Shown here piece after piece: positions 45,036 through 54,380 of a DNA stretch of 64,000 nt. Position 1 is the first letter of the stretch, and each line of letters opens with the position of its first letter. Under the pieces are notes generated by a model. The model did not search any database, was not told the DNA's origin, and saw only the letters and a program-made list of their open reading frames with translations. A program made the position numbers and the translations under genes. Source of the DNA: Streptomyces sp. NBC_00162 (GTDB taxonomy: Bacteria > Actinomycetota > Actinomycetes > Streptomycetales > Streptomycetaceae); contig NZ_CP102509.1 in assembly GCF_024611995.1 (NCBI RefSeq), forward strand, positions 8,494,001 through 8,558,000. The letters run 5' to 3'.

Positions 45036-45564
45036 ACCTGCGGTTGATCGGCGTCATCCCCCTCCGTCCCCGAGCAGGACGGCCGGCTCACCCTCCCGAT
45101 GAATCCGATCGGGCGGATCACGGCCTTGGCCGCCGAACTGCGCCGCGCCGGCGGCGACCGCGTGGCGGTGTACGGCCTGGAGAACCCGGCCGGAACCCCC
45201 GTCTACGTGCACGTCAAGGTGTGCGTGATCGACGACGTGTGGGCCTCCGTCGGGTCCGACAACATCAACCTGCCTTCGTGGACGCACGATTCGGAACTCA
45301 GCTGTGTCGTGCTCGGCCAGAGCCCGGACCCGGGGGACGCGCTCTGCGCCCCGGTGACGGCCTTCGACGCCTTCGGGGCCGCCGCCCGCAGCCCTGGACG
45401 CCTGGCACGAGGGCGGCGGCCGCGGTCCCGAGCCGCCGGGACGTCTGCGCCGGTACGTTCCGCCGGATCTGCCCACGGCGAAGAGGGTGCTCGCGACTCC
45501 GCACCACTTCCTCGTCGACCCGGACGGACGGCCGCCGGGGATGCGGCGCCGCAACACGTTCTGA
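45036..45564 (+). pseudogene. phospholipase D-like protein, C-terminal part
   Basis: EQDGRLTLPMNPIGRITALA, RRAGGDRVAVYGLENPAGTP, then VYVHVKVCVIDDVWASVGSD and NINLPSWTHDSEL. HVKVCVIDD...GSDN is the second HKD motif of PLD enzymes (H..K......D). The rest, LRRYVPPDLPTAKRVLATP and HFLVDPDGRPPGMRRRNTF, reads in another frame to TGA at 45562-45564. The first HKD half is missing, so it cannot form the usual two-motif site. Confidence 0.7.
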
Positions 45565-45616
45565 AAGCGCGGTGTCCCGTGGCCGTATGGCGTCAGGATG
45601 AGGGTAGGCGCCGGGG

Positions 45617-46225
45617 GTGGTGAGCTATGTGAGCCCCGGCAACTCTCGTGACAGCCGGTACATCACCACCCGGATCACCACCGACGCGCGCGACGGCTAC
45701 CCGGTAGAGTCCGGCCGCTACCGCCTGGTGGTCAGCCGGGCCTGTCCGTGGGCGAGCCGGGCGGTGATCGTACAGCGGCTTCTCGGGCTGGAGCAGGCTC
45801 TACCGATGGCCGTCGCCGGGCCTGTGCACGACGAGCGCAGCTGGAGCTTCGACCTCGATCCCGGCGGGCGTGACCCGGTGCTCGGCATCGAGCGGCTCCG
45901 GGACGCCTACCTCGCGCGCGACCCCGGCTATGACCGGGGCATCACGGTGCCGGCCATCGTGGACGTCCCGAGCGGGAAGGTGGTGACCAACGACTTCGCG
46001 CGGATCACGGTCGACATGTCGCTGGAGTGGACGCAGTACCATCGCCCAGGGGCTCCGGAACTGTATCCGCCCGCACTCCGGCCGCAGATCGACGCCGTGA
46101 ACGAACTGGTCTACCGGGACGTCAACAACGCCGTCTACGAAGCCGGGTTCGCCGGCAGCCAGGAGGCGCTCGTCATGGCGCCCCCTTCCCGCTGCTGGAG
46201 TCCGGCCCCCGCGTCCCGCCCATGA
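45617..46225 (+). pseudogene. glutathionyl-hydroquinone reductase-like protein, C-terminally truncated
   Basis: About 190 residues match the Xi-class GST family: SGRYRLVVSRACPWASRAVI holds the catalytic CPWASR cysteine, followed by HDERSWSFDLDPGGRDPVLG, VPAIVDVPSGKVVTNDFARI and YRDVNNAVYEAGFAGSQEA. Family members are about 330 residues; here the helical C-terminal half with its substrate tyrosines is lost after the SQEA motif. In mycothiol-using actinobacteria these enzymes accept other thiols. Confidence 0.7.
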
Positions 46226-46368
46226 TTCGCCGACCGAGACGAATCTGGCACGCGCCACCCCGGCACTCGGCTTCTGGGCCGTGCGGGTGGACCCGTGCTG
46301 CTGGACCGGTAGAAAGGTGAGCCCGGCGCGGCCGGGCGCGTAGCCTCCGTGGCCGGGGGACGGCACCC

Positions 46369-46566
46369 ATGTCAGGAGCCGGCTCCCCGTCGGCGGGCCG
46401 GTACGGCGACGAGCCGGGGCATACGAACCGGCTGGAGGCGGCCCGGCTCCGAGCCATCACGGATGCGTTCGACCCCGACACTGAACAGCGGCTTACCGCG
46501 CTGCGAGTTCCGGAGGACGGGCGCTGCCTCGAGGTCGGTGCGGGGACCGGAACGACTGATGTGTAG
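46369..46566 (+). pseudogene. SAM methyltransferase N-terminal stub
   Basis: A 65-residue frame: HTNRLEAARLRAITDAFDPD and RCLEVGAGTGTTDV, ending TAG. The LEVGAGTG is SAM motif I; everything after it is lost. Confidence 0.6.
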
Positions 46567-47053
46567 CTCGCCGCCCACTGTCCGCGCGGCCACGTGCTGA
46601 CTCTACTGACGAGTAGCTAGATTGCTGGGGATGGCGTGAGGCCGGCCCTCCCGGTGTGGGAGCGTCTTGCCGACGCCCCGGCCCTGAGTCGTTTGTCTGC
46701 TGCCGACACCCTCGAGGTGTGTTCTCGTCCGAGGCTAGTCGCGCTGCTGGCACGTGTGAGGCGGTGGTGGGGGTCCTGCCGGTCGTGTGTGCGGGCTGGT
46801 AAGGGGCCGGGAGGTCCGGCTGGTCAGTCGGCCAGGGTGGCGAAGCAGGTGGTCCCGGTGTGTCGGGAGAACTTGCGGAGGTGTTCCCGGCCGTTGCGCC
46901 ATGCATACGGTTTCCGCCCGTCCAAGCTGCGCGGCTTTCGTATCGGGCCGAAGAGGGGGATCGTGGAAGGAGATCCTGTACGCACCCACTCCCGCCCGGG
47001 CGCCGCTCGGACGGTGACCTCGGCAACCGCACAACTAGTCCGGGAGGCACACC
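46567..47053. other. intergenic, no supported gene
   Basis: About 490 bases. Frames on both strands lack recognisable motifs. GGGAGG 10 nt before the next ATG is the only clear signal. Confidence 0.45.
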
Positions 47054-47245
47054 ATGCGTAAGGTCATCGACTGCAGGGACTACCCCAGCGAAGCCAAGTG
47101 CACCCTGACCATCGCGGGCGAGGAAGAGGAAGTGGTCCGGGCGGCCACCGAGCACTCTGTGTCCGTGCACAGTGAGGTCGACACGCCGGAATTCCGTGCC
47201 ACGCTGCGGACCATGCTGAAAGACGAGGTGCCGCAGCACGCCTGA
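47054..47245 (+). CDS. DUF1059 small protein
   Basis: An intact 63-residue protein: MRKVIDCRDYPSEAKCTLTI, EEVVRAATEHSVSVHSEVDT and a last helix RATLRTMLKDEV. This is the DUF1059 pattern (K.I.CRD.P....C.....G.......A..H....H......E). The two conserved cysteines may bind metal. GGGAGG 6-10 nt before the ATG supports the start. Function unknown. Confidence 0.85.
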   Translation: MRKVIDCRDYPSEAKCTLTIAGEEEEVVRAATEHSVSVHSEVDTPEFRATLRTMLKDEVPQHA

Positions 47246-47259
47246 CCGGACCCGCGCCC

Positions 47260-47561
47260 TGACGTGCAGCGCCGTTCTGGCCGGGGTCTTCGACGCGCGG
47301 AGTCTGCCGATGCCCACCGCTCCGCTACGGGCCGCCCTCGCCGTGGCGTGGCGACTGCGTCTGGTTCCCGCCTCTCCCGGCCTCTTCGACGCCGTGCTGC
47401 GCCTGCCGCTCATGGACTGCTCCCGGGCGCGCGAGGAACTCGCGTGGGAGCCCCGTCGCACGTCCGTGGAGGCCTTCGAGGAGTTCCTCTCAGGGCTGCG
47501 GGGCGGAGCGGGCATGGAGACCGCGCCCCTGACCCCGGACCGGGCCCTCACGGGGCGATGA
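47260..47561 (+). pseudogene. NAD-dependent epimerase C-terminal fragment
   Basis: RLVPASPGLFDAVLRLPLMD, CSRAREELAWEPRRTSVEAF and EEFLSGLRGGAG form the tail of an NAD-dependent epimerase/dehydratase (the MD..RA..EL.W.P motif). The Rossmann domain is missing. Confidence 0.65.
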
Positions 47562-47699
47562 GGTGAGTACGCGGACCCGGGCGCCGCGGATTCGACCTTG
47601 TGGCCCGCAGCCGAGGACGAAGGGCTCAGTCGGCGGCTCCCCACCGAGGCCAAAACGTCCCTGCACTCCTACTGGGCGCGCCCGCACGGCAGCCGGAGC

Positions 47700-47834
47700 C
47701 ACCTGCGAGGGCGTGCGAGCGTGCCGCACCGCGTGGACGCCCTCGGCGTGCGCCGCACTCTCGGGGAACCCGGCTTCCTCCAGGATGGTGCGCACCGCGG
47801 TCAGGAACTCGTCATGATCATTCACGGTGCGCAC
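47700..47834 (-). CDS. possible small gene at the operon end
   Basis: GTG 47834 (or GTG 47825) opens VNDHDEFLTAVRTILEEAGF followed by PESAAHAEGVHAVRHA, which has good coding character. After about 45 residues the frame becomes alanine/arginine-rich and unconvincing, perhaps after an indel. It overlaps the stop of the upstream diiron enzyme gene by 17 nt. End coordinate is approximate. Confidence 0.3.
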
Positions 47835-48954
47835 CGTAGGGGGAGCCGGGGTACAGGGACTCGTCGATTCGCATCGCCCGGCCTTCCCCGGAGTCGCTGG
47901 TCAGCGCGTCATGGGGGCTTGAGGGCTCGCGCAGCGCCGAGCGGTTCTTGTCCCAGGCCGCGCGGATGTGGGCGGTCAGGCGGTCTTCCAGCAGGAGGGT
48001 CGCGGCGCAGCCGAAGGCGATGTCGGCCTCCAGTCCGGGCTCCTCGGCGAGCAGACCGCCGATGACCTCGCCGCGGACGACCTGTTCGTGGACGGCGTCG
48101 GCTTCCACGTGCTCGGCGTAGAAGTGTTCGGCGGCCGGGCCGGCCCCGCACCTGCGCATGGCCTTGGCCAGGCGTCGGGAACCGGGCGACGAGGTGACCT
48201 CGACGCAGGCGAAGTGGCCGACGAGGGCTCCGCGCAGCGTCCGGTGAAGGCCGAGAAGCGACATCAGGTTGACGGTGGCGAGCAGCGGCGCGGGGGCCCG
48301 GTCGAGGTAGCGGCCGTACGCGGGGTTCAGACCGAGGTCGGCCATCAGGTCGGCGAAGAGCCGGGCGTGGATCCGTTCGGGGCGGCCCGCGCCGAACTCG
48401 TCGTACTCGATGGCGACCATCGCGGCTTTGGCGCGCCCGGTCAGCCGGGGGATGACCCAGGCGTGCGGGTCCGCCTCCTTGAGGTGGTACAGGGACCGCA
48501 GGGTAGCGTACTCGCGCAATTGCCACAGCTCGCCCTCGGTCTCCAGATAGTGGCTGAGACTGCCGCTGAGGTCCACCGGCTCGAGGAGCAGCGGGGCGAA
48601 GGCCTCCTCCACGGAGCGTGGGGCGCTGGTGAGGTCCATCCGCAGTGCGTGGAGGAACCGGTCCTCCAGGACACGGCGCAGGCGGAGTAGGTCCGGGTCC
48701 CATTCGAGGTCGGCCGCGACGCCTTCGAAGCCGCGGTAGTGCAATTCGTAGAGGAGGAAGAGGGCGAGCTGCAGGTCCTCGCCCGTGGGGTCGGCCCGCA
48801 GGACGGCGGCGGCGATGGCGTCGGCCGTGTCGTGGAGTGGCGGCCGGCCGCTACGCAAAGCGTCCACCACTGTGCGGGAGAGCGGGCCGCGGCCTTCCAC
48901 AAGGGCGGGTCCGGGTGCCGTGTCCGCCGCGGGGGAGGCGCGGGGGCCGGTCAT
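47818..48954 (-). CDS. haem-oxygenase-like diiron enzyme (iron-containing redox family)
   Basis: An intact 378-residue all-helical protein. LQLALFLLYELHYRGFEGVA, REYATLRSLYHLKEADPHAW, AKAAMVAIEYDEFGAGRPER with IHARLFADLMADLGLNPAYG, and AEHFYAEHVEADAVHEQVVR supply the E, E..H and D/E..H ligands of the iron-containing redox (HDO-type) family. Known relatives perform oxygenations or N-oxidations in natural product pathways. ATG 48954 overlaps the stop of an upstream methyltransferase gene. Ligand positions are by motif only. Confidence 0.8.
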   Translation of the reverse strand: MTGPRASPAADTAPGPALVEGRGPLSRTVVDALRSGRPPLHDTADAIAAAVLRADPTGEDLQLALFLLYELHYRGFEGVAADLEWDPDLLRLRRVLEDRFLHALRMDLTSAPRSVEEAFAPLLLEPVDLSGSLSHYLETEGELWQLREYATLRSLYHLKEADPHAWVIPRLTGRAKAAMVAIEYDEFGAGRPERIHARLFADLMADLGLNPAYGRYLDRAPAPLLATVNLMSLLGLHRTLRGALVGHFACVEVTSSPGSRRLAKAMRRCGAGPAAEHFYAEHVEADAVHEQVVRGEVIGGLLAEEPGLEADIAFGCAATLLLEDRLTAHIRAAWDKNRSALREPSSPHDALTSDSGEGRAMRIDESLYPGSPYGAHRE

Positions 48955-49432
48955 GAGGCGCTCCACCAGGATGATCCGCCGCCGGGCGCGAGGCACCGGG
49001 CGATCTCCCGCAGAACAGTGCGCGGGGTGGGTGAGTGGTACAGGCAGAACGCGGCGACCGCCAGGCTGGTCCGCCCCGTAGGCAAGGGCAGCTGGTGGAA
49101 GTCCGCGCTGATCGTGTGCACGGGCAGGCCTCGGGCGCGGGGCCGGTCACGGGTCGCGGCCAGCAGGGCAGCGGACGCGTCCACGGCGCACACCCGTGCC
49201 GCCGGCAGCGCTTGCGCCAAGGCCAGCGCGGACGCGCCCCGCCCGCAGCCGATGTCCAGAACGATCCCGTCTGCGGGCTGGGCTGCGACCGCGTAACCGG
49301 CGATCACCTGAGGAGCAGGGAGTCCGCTGATCTTCGCGGACATCAGCGCACCGGTACGGTCGGCAAGCCGCTGCTGATCGGCGTACAGGCTGCCGGTGAC
49401 CAACTGGTCGAGGAACGGGAGGTGTCAGACAC
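48951..49432 (-). CDS. short class I SAM methyltransferase, one frameshift
   Basis: About 160 residues. GTG 49432 reads MSDTS; adding one C joins PFLDQLVTGSLYADQQRLAD. Motifs: GIVLDIGCGRGASALALAQA (motif I), VCAVDASAALLAATRDRPRA, SADFHQLPLPTGRTSLAVAA and REIARCLAPGG. It ends just after the last core motif, so it lacks the usual C-terminal strands; either a minimal enzyme or truncated. Its TGA overlaps the diiron enzyme start (ATGA), so the two are coupled. Confidence 0.7.
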
Positions 49433-49462
49433 GGTCCGCACCCCCGTCCCGCCGCGTCCGGG

Positions 49463-49975
49463 CTACGCGTCCTGCGTGGCCTTCAGCCAGGCCAGCAGGT
49501 CGAGGGCCTGCCGCCTGCTGGTCACTGTGCGCACGGTGGCGCCCGTGGCGTGCTCCTTGATCAGCTTCTGCACGCGAGGGGCCATGGTCTTGCGATAGCC
49601 CCAGACGTACTTGACGAAGTTCCAGGTGATCCGGTCGTACACCCCCGTGCTGTCGTTCTGGCCGCCGCCGTAGCGCAGGCGCCGCTGTGCGATGCCCCAC
49701 AGACAGACTGCCGGAGGGATGTCCAGGAAGATCACCATGTCCGCGGCGCGGAGCCGGATCGGGAGCGTGCCGGCGTAGTTTCCCTCGATGACCCAGGAGG
49801 GCGCCTCCACCAGCTCTTCCTGGATCGCGGCGAACTTCTCCTTGTCCAGGGTGTTCCACTCGCTGTCGTAGTACACGGCGTCCAGGTGCGTCACCGGGGC
49901 GCGGTAGTGGTCTGCGAGCTGCTTGGACAGGTACGTCTTGCCGCTGCCTCCGCAGCCGATCAGGGCGATTCGCAT
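49463..49975 (-). CDS. P-loop NTPase, adenylate kinase/FlaR-like
   Basis: An intact 170-residue protein from ATG 49975. MRIALIGCGGSGKTYLSKQL is the Walker A loop; HLDAVYYDSEWNTLDKEKFA, WVIEGNYAGTLPIRLRAADM, VIFLDIPPAVCLWGIAQRRL and RKTMAPRVQKLIKEHA follow the 'topology modulation' (FlaR-like) group of adenylate-kinase relatives. It probably phosphorylates a small substrate. The open frame extends 276 nt further upstream without resembling the family. Confidence 0.8.
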   Translation of the reverse strand: MRIALIGCGGSGKTYLSKQLADHYRAPVTHLDAVYYDSEWNTLDKEKFAAIQEELVEAPSWVIEGNYAGTLPIRLRAADMVIFLDIPPAVCLWGIAQRRLRYGGGQNDSTGVYDRITWNFVKYVWGYRKTMAPRVQKLIKEHATGATVRTVTSRRQALDLLAWLKATQDA

Positions 49976-50183
49976 GGGATGAGACGCTACCGATTCGAGC
50001 TGGTGTGGTGGGTGGGGTTTCCATTCTCCCCCTCTCTCGAGCATCGAACGTGTTGTCGATGACTTTGAGCTGCCTGGAGAGCCGGAACAGGTCCAGCCTG
50101 CAGAGACACCCTCCAGCAGACGGGCCCGGTCGGCATGCGACATGCCCGACAGGGTGCGCGTCATATCGGACACCTGATCGCCG

Positions 50184-50375
50184 TCAGGCGTGGAAATCAT
50201 CCGGGACCACCAGGGCCGCCGACCGGTAGTGCGCTGGGGTGATCGGTGCACACCCGGCCAGCACTGCCTCGAAGATCCCCTGCGCGTACTGGCCGCTGGC
50301 GGCGTACCGGTCCGGCGCCAGCATCACCGTCGCGTGCGCTTCCTCGTGCAGGGTTTCCGACACCAGCTGGCCCAC
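50184..50375 (-). pseudogene. glycosyltransferase-like C-terminal fragment
   Basis: Sixty-three residues: TLHEEAHATVMLAPDRYAAS and GQYAQGIFEAVLAGCAPITP, then AALVVPDDFHA. The 'G...Q.IFE....GC.PI.P' pattern is that of the C-terminal nucleotide-sugar-binding half of some glycosyltransferases. Only this piece is left. Confidence 0.35.
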
Positions 50376-50640
50376 GTCGTCTATCGCAACGGCGCCCGCG
50401 TGCCCGTCGCCGTCTGGACGGAGGCGGCGACCTTGGGGAAGAGCGCGGTGGCCTACAACGCGGGCACCCTCAACCGCACTTTGAGGCCGGCGTTGCCTAC
50501 GTGGAGGTCCTCGACGGCATGGACTGCGGGTGGGTCAGTCACCAGGACCCCGACAAGGCTGCGCGCACCATCCGCAGGGTCGAGGAGGCCGCCGAGTTCT
50601 CCATCGCCCACCCGCGCTGTCGGCGGTCCTTCGGCCCGCG
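50340..50640 (+). pseudogene. hypothetical protein fragment, frameshifted
   Basis: ARVPVAVWTEAATLGKSAVA with YNAGTL, then in another frame VAYVEVLDGMDCGWVSHQDP, DKAARTIRRVEEAAEFSIAH. Good coding character but no start and no identifiable family. It overlaps the opposite-strand glycosyltransferase piece at its left end. Confidence 0.35.
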
Positions 50641-50806
50641 TCCCGATATCGAGCCCGGCTCCGTGGAGGCCGAGTCACCTGCCGGTTCTCCCCGTCGGAG
50701 CCCCATAGGACGCTGAGCGTCACGAGGGGTGGCAGGCGAAATGATCAGGAGGTGTGTTCTGTGATCCTTGTGCGCCGGGCGGGGCGCCTCCCGTATCGTC
50801 CCGTCG

Positions 50807-51850
50807 GTGACCATCACCGCAATCACCGACAAGATCCATATTTCGGACGGCGAGTTGTCCAGGCTCGCCGACACGTTCAGGATCGGCACTGTCCATGAGC
50901 GACGTCACCTGCCTGATGGCCTGATGAATGTGAACTGGCGGCTCGATTCGGCGGCCGGCGCGTTCGCCCTCAAGCGCGTGACGGATGTCCCGTTGGAGCG
51001 GCTGCGCCGGAATCTCGGCGTACTCGGCATGCTCGGCGATCATGGTCTTCCGGTCTGCGCGCCGATCTTGACTGGCGACGGGTCCGCCGTGGCCGAGACT
51101 TCCAGCGGCGGGTACTGCCTGTTCCCGTGGGCCGCCGGAGAGCACATCCCGGGGGCGACTCTCACGCTCGGGCAGGCGTCGGCGCTCGGCGGGCACATCG
51201 GGCGGCTTCACGTCGCGCTCTCGTGGGCCGCTGATGGCCGCATGCTGCCCAGGACGCCGGATTCCCTCACCCTGGACGTGACGAGCGCCGAGCGAGCCTC
51301 GCAGAAGGCGCAGCGACTGTCGGCGGCCGTCGAAGAGCAAGGCAGCGGGGACGCCTTCGACCTGGCAGCTGCGGACGCGCTGGAGGCGCGGCGGGAGATG
51401 ATCGCCGCGCACGCCGAGCTGATGCCTGCCGATGGAGTGTCGGTCGGCCCGTACGGCTGGACCCATGGTGATCTCCAGTACCGGAACCTGCTGTGGTCCG
51501 GCGGCGAGCTATCGGCGGTCCTGGACTGGGACCGGGTCGCCGTCCGCCCGTATGCGGAAGAGGTGGTACGGACGGCGCAGGTCCAGTTCGGAGGGGAGAA
51601 CGGGTTTGATCTTGAGCGGGTATCGGCGTTCGTGGCTGGCTACCGGTCGGTTGCGCCATTGTCGACTGCCGCGCTGGCGGACGCGGTGCACCGGCTGTGG
51701 TGGAAGCGGCTGACGGACTTCTGGCAGCTGGAGTTCCACTATGACAAGGGTGACCACTCGTGCGACGAGTTGTTCACCCAGGACGAGGCGCTTCTTCACT
51801 GGTGGACGGCCCGGATCGGCGAGGTCGAGGCGGCGTTCATGTCGGCGTGA
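50807..51850 (+). CDS. aminoglycoside phosphotransferase-fold kinase
   Basis: An intact 347-residue protein starting GTG 50807. NVNWRLDSAAGAFALKRVTD holds the ATP-binding lysine; YGWTHGDLQYRNLLWSGGEL is the Brenner motif HGDxxxxN and AVLDWDRVAVRPYAEEVVRT supplies the Mg-binding Asp. This is the APH/homoserine kinase-like fold that phosphorylates sugars, choline or aminoglycosides. It converges on and overlaps the GT4 gene by 14 nt. It may add a second kinase step to the neighbouring sugar cluster. Confidence 0.85.
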   Translation: MTITAITDKIHISDGELSRLADTFRIGTVHERRHLPDGLMNVNWRLDSAAGAFALKRVTDVPLERLRRNLGVLGMLGDHGLPVCAPILTGDGSAVAETSSGGYCLFPWAAGEHIPGATLTLGQASALGGHIGRLHVALSWAADGRMLPRTPDSLTLDVTSAERASQKAQRLSAAVEEQGSGDAFDLAAADALEARREMIAAHAELMPADGVSVGPYGWTHGDLQYRNLLWSGGELSAVLDWDRVAVRPYAEEVVRTAQVQFGGENGFDLERVSAFVAGYRSVAPLSTAALADAVHRLWWKRLTDFWQLEFHYDKGDHSCDELFTQDEALLHWWTARIGEVEAAFMSA

Positions 51851-52886
51851 GGCCGAGGGCGGCGAGCTCCGGCACAACGGGGCGGGTGTAGCGGGCGGCG
51901 TCGAGTCGGGCCCGCTCGCCTGCGCCGCGGTGGTCTGTGGTTCGGATCGCGGCTGCCCATTTCTCGGCGTCGGCTTCGGCGGGGAGGACGGTCCCGCTGG
52001 CGCCGACGGCTTCGGGGATGCCGCCCCGGTCGGTGCCGATGGTGGGCACCCCGTGCAGGCCGGCTTCGATGATCACCCGGGGGAATGCGTCCTCGACCAC
52101 GGACGGCACGAGCAGGAGCCGGTGCGCCCGGTAAAGCGGGGCCATGTCGTACACGCGGGGGACGTACGTCACGTTCGGGTACCGGTGAAACTCGGCGGAT
52201 GTGTTCCACCAGCCCTCGACCAAGGTGAAGTGTTCCTCCGGCATCGCTTGGATCAGGCCGTGCATGAGCTGTGATCCCTTCGCGGGGATCGGGTTGACCA
52301 TGAGGACCGGGCCGCCGGTGCGGGCGGTGTTTACGGCGCCGGGGCTGGGCTGTGTGAACGGCGGGTGCCACAGGGCCATGCGGGTACCGGCTGGGTGGCC
52401 GGCGCGGTGAAGCGCGAATTCCGAGACCGCGAGCCCGACGTGGGGGCGGCCGGCCAGGACGCCGAGGCCGGTGGCGGATACTGAGTGGCAGATCCCTGTG
52501 GTGAGCGCGTGGGCGCGGGTGGCGGCGGCGATCTCTGCCGCGCCTTCCTGTGACGTGAAGACGACGTCGGGGCGGAGGTCGGTGAGGAGCGTGGCGAGCG
52601 TGGAGGGGATGCGGGTCTGCTGGACGGCTATGCAGTCCACGCCGTTCCACCAGTAGCGCACGGCGCCGCTCACGGTCTCGTGTGGGGTGTCGTTGGTGTC
52701 GAGGTAGGTGGTGATGTCGGTGAGCTGTCCGGGGCCGTCCCACGGTGGCTCGTGGGCGCCAAGGTAGACGACGCGCCACCCGGCGGCAGCGAGCTGTTCA
52801 GCCAGGAGCTGTTGCGTCACTTCGGCCCCGCCGATCAGGAACGGGGGCGGGGTGCGGCGCCAGGCGATGAGGGCAGTGGGCATCAT
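51837..52886 (-). CDS. GT4-family glycosyltransferase
   Basis: An intact 349-residue GT-B enzyme. PPPFLIGGAEVTQQLLAEQL is the donor-half GG motif; VLMVNPIPAKGSQLMHGLIQ and LLVPSVVEDAFPRVIIEAGL with HGVPTIGTDRGGIPEAVG form the C-terminal E(x7)E nucleotide-sugar site. GT4 enzymes in small-molecule pathways include MshA and BtrM. The ATG at 52886 (or 52883) overlaps the kinase stop. It is the last gene of the sugar operon. Confidence 0.85.
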   Translation of the reverse strand: MMPTALIAWRRTPPPFLIGGAEVTQQLLAEQLAAAGWRVVYLGAHEPPWDGPGQLTDITTYLDTNDTPHETVSGAVRYWWNGVDCIAVQQTRIPSTLATLLTDLRPDVVFTSQEGAAEIAAATRAHALTTGICHSVSATGLGVLAGRPHVGLAVSEFALHRAGHPAGTRMALWHPPFTQPSPGAVNTARTGGPVLMVNPIPAKGSQLMHGLIQAMPEEHFTLVEGWWNTSAEFHRYPNVTYVPRVYDMAPLYRAHRLLLVPSVVEDAFPRVIIEAGLHGVPTIGTDRGGIPEAVGASGTVLPAEADAEKWAAAIRTTDHRGAGERARLDAARYTRPVVPELAALGLTPT

Positions 52887-53506
52887 TTCGTCCAGTGGAG
52901 TATCAGGGCGCGGGCGGCTTCGGCGACGTCGGTGGGGGTGGTGTCGGCGGGCAGCAACGTCACTTCCCGGGAGACGGGTTCGGCGCCTGGCGTGGGGGTG
53001 GTGAAGTAGGCGCGGGCGTGTTCGAGGAACGCGGGGTTGTGGAGGAAGTAGTCGGACTCCGCAGCCGCGTGCCCGATGATCTTCCGCCGCAGGTGCAGCG
53101 TCTCGGGGGGAACGTCGAGATAGATGGTGTGATCGGGCCTGAGGTGCGACATGCCGGCGAGCTGTGCTCGCAGCAGGGCGTGAACGTCGTAGCCGTAGAG
53201 TTGGTCGAGGGCGTACGCGTGCGCGAGGAGGGTGTCCACGGACCGGTCCAGGATGATGAGGTCGGCGGTGGACTTGGCGACGGCGGCGACCCGGTCGGCT
53301 TCGATCTCCATGTACGTGTCGAACGCTTCGATCTGCTCGGCGGCGGAGCCGGTGCGCGCGGGTGGGATGTCCTCGCGGCGGTCGATGTGGTCGACGTAGC
53401 AGGCGGACACGAAGGCGTGGGGGCCGATGCCGCGCATGCCTCGGAGCCGTTTGATTGTGGAGGACTTGCCGCCGTAGGAGGCGCCTTCGAAGGCGACGAT
53501 GGTCAC
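52883..53506 (-). CDS. P-loop kinase, dNMP/deoxynucleoside kinase-like
   Basis: An intact 207-residue protein from GTG 53506. VTIVAFEGASYGGKSSTIKR is a Walker A (GxxxxGKS), LIILDRSVDTLLAHAYALDQ carries the DRS motif of deoxynucleoside/thymidylate kinases, and HTIYLDVPPETLHLRRKIIG is the lid region with arginines. The substrate could be a nucleotide or a sugar; the neighbouring genes favour a dedicated metabolite. It overlaps the GT4 gene; its start lies 2 nt beyond the PIG-L gene stop. Confidence 0.8.
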   Translation of the reverse strand: MTIVAFEGASYGGKSSTIKRLRGMRGIGPHAFVSACYVDHIDRREDIPPARTGSAAEQIEAFDTYMEIEADRVAAVAKSTADLIILDRSVDTLLAHAYALDQLYGYDVHALLRAQLAGMSHLRPDHTIYLDVPPETLHLRRKIIGHAAAESDYFLHNPAFLEHARAYFTTPTPGAEPVSREVTLLPADTTPTDVAEAARALILHWTK

Positions 53507-53507
53507 G

Positions 53508-54380
53508 TCAGTGCTCCGTCCGGTAGAAGCGTTCCGCGTAAAGGCCGCCGTCGAGGAGGTCGGCGGCGACGGTCCAGGCATGGCGGATCGGCCGGTTCTG
53601 CTTGCGTGGCGGGCTCATCTGCGATCCGTGCATCCGCAGGACGGTGACCTTGTCGAGCACCACGGGCGTGATGCCGACCAGCTCGGGCCTCAGCGCGCGG
53701 CTGCCGTGCCGGGTGTTGAACAGGTGGTGGTCGCAGCCTGCGAGCGCGTAGGTCGACCAGAAGGCGAGGTCTTCCCAGAACCAGCGGCAGCCGAGCCGTA
53801 CGGCGGCGTCGTGAACCAACAGGTGGTCGGGGTGGCGGGTGACGGCTGCGGGGGCGAGGAGTTCAGCGCCGGGGTTCTGCGCGACGAGCGCGCGGAGGCC
53901 TTCGGTGATCTGATCGAGGTGACCGGGTTCGTAGGCCCGGTAGGGCGGGTCGGCGTCCTTGCTGCCCAGGAGACGGCGGGCGGCTCCGAACGGAGCGAGC
54001 GCGGCCGCCCCTTCGCGGGCCCGCAGCTCCGACACGGCTTCCTCGGTCGGGTAGTTGGCTTCCGCCGAGGGGTGGACGCTGCGGGAGCGGGAGAAGACGG
54101 TGACGACGGTCAGCGGTCGGGGTCGGGCGAGGAATGTGCCCGAGGCGGACAAGGCGAAGTCGTCGTGGTGGGGCTCGATGGCGAGGACCGGCCAGCCGGT
54201 AGGGGTGCGGTACTCAATGTGGTGGATGGCCCCGTCGTAGGGGGCGGTGAGTTCCAGCACCTGGTGGTCACCGGCTGCGTGCCGGGCGGCCAGGCTCGCG
54301 CTGTGGGCGGCATGGGCGCGGTCGATGTCGTTGGGGAAGGTGTAGATACCGGACGCGTCGGGGACGGGCAGGTGGGTCAT
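53508..54380 (-). CDS. PIG-L-family N-acetyl-sugar deacetylase
   Basis: An intact 290-residue protein. WPVLAIEPHHDDFALSASGT holds the zinc motif (PHxDD in place of the usual HPDD), followed by TVVTVFSRSRSVHPSAEANY and AAVTRHPDHLLVHDAAVRLG, with the second HPDHxxxH zinc site. PIG-L enzymes remove acetyl groups from GlcNAc-type intermediates (MshB in mycothiol, BtrD in butirosin). The first 60 residues are an extra N-terminal extension. ATG 54380 overlaps the GT2 stop. Confidence 0.85.
   Translation of the reverse strand: MTHLPVPDASGIYTFPNDIDRAHAAHSASLAARHAAGDHQVLELTAPYDGAIHHIEYRTPTGWPVLAIEPHHDDFALSASGTFLARPRPLTVVTVFSRSRSVHPSAEANYPTEEAVSELRAREGAAALAPFGAARRLLGSKDADPPYRAYEPGHLDQITEGLRALVAQNPGAELLAPAAVTRHPDHLLVHDAAVRLGCRWFWEDLAFWSTYALAGCDHHLFNTRHGSRALRPELVGITPVVLDKVTVLRMHGSQMSPPRKQNRPIRHAWTVAADLLDGGLYAERFYRTEH

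Noticed and set aside
46636..47061. 141-codon plus-strand frame between methyltrans­ferase stub and DUF1059 gene
   Set aside because: No motif and no convincing start; treated as intergenic.
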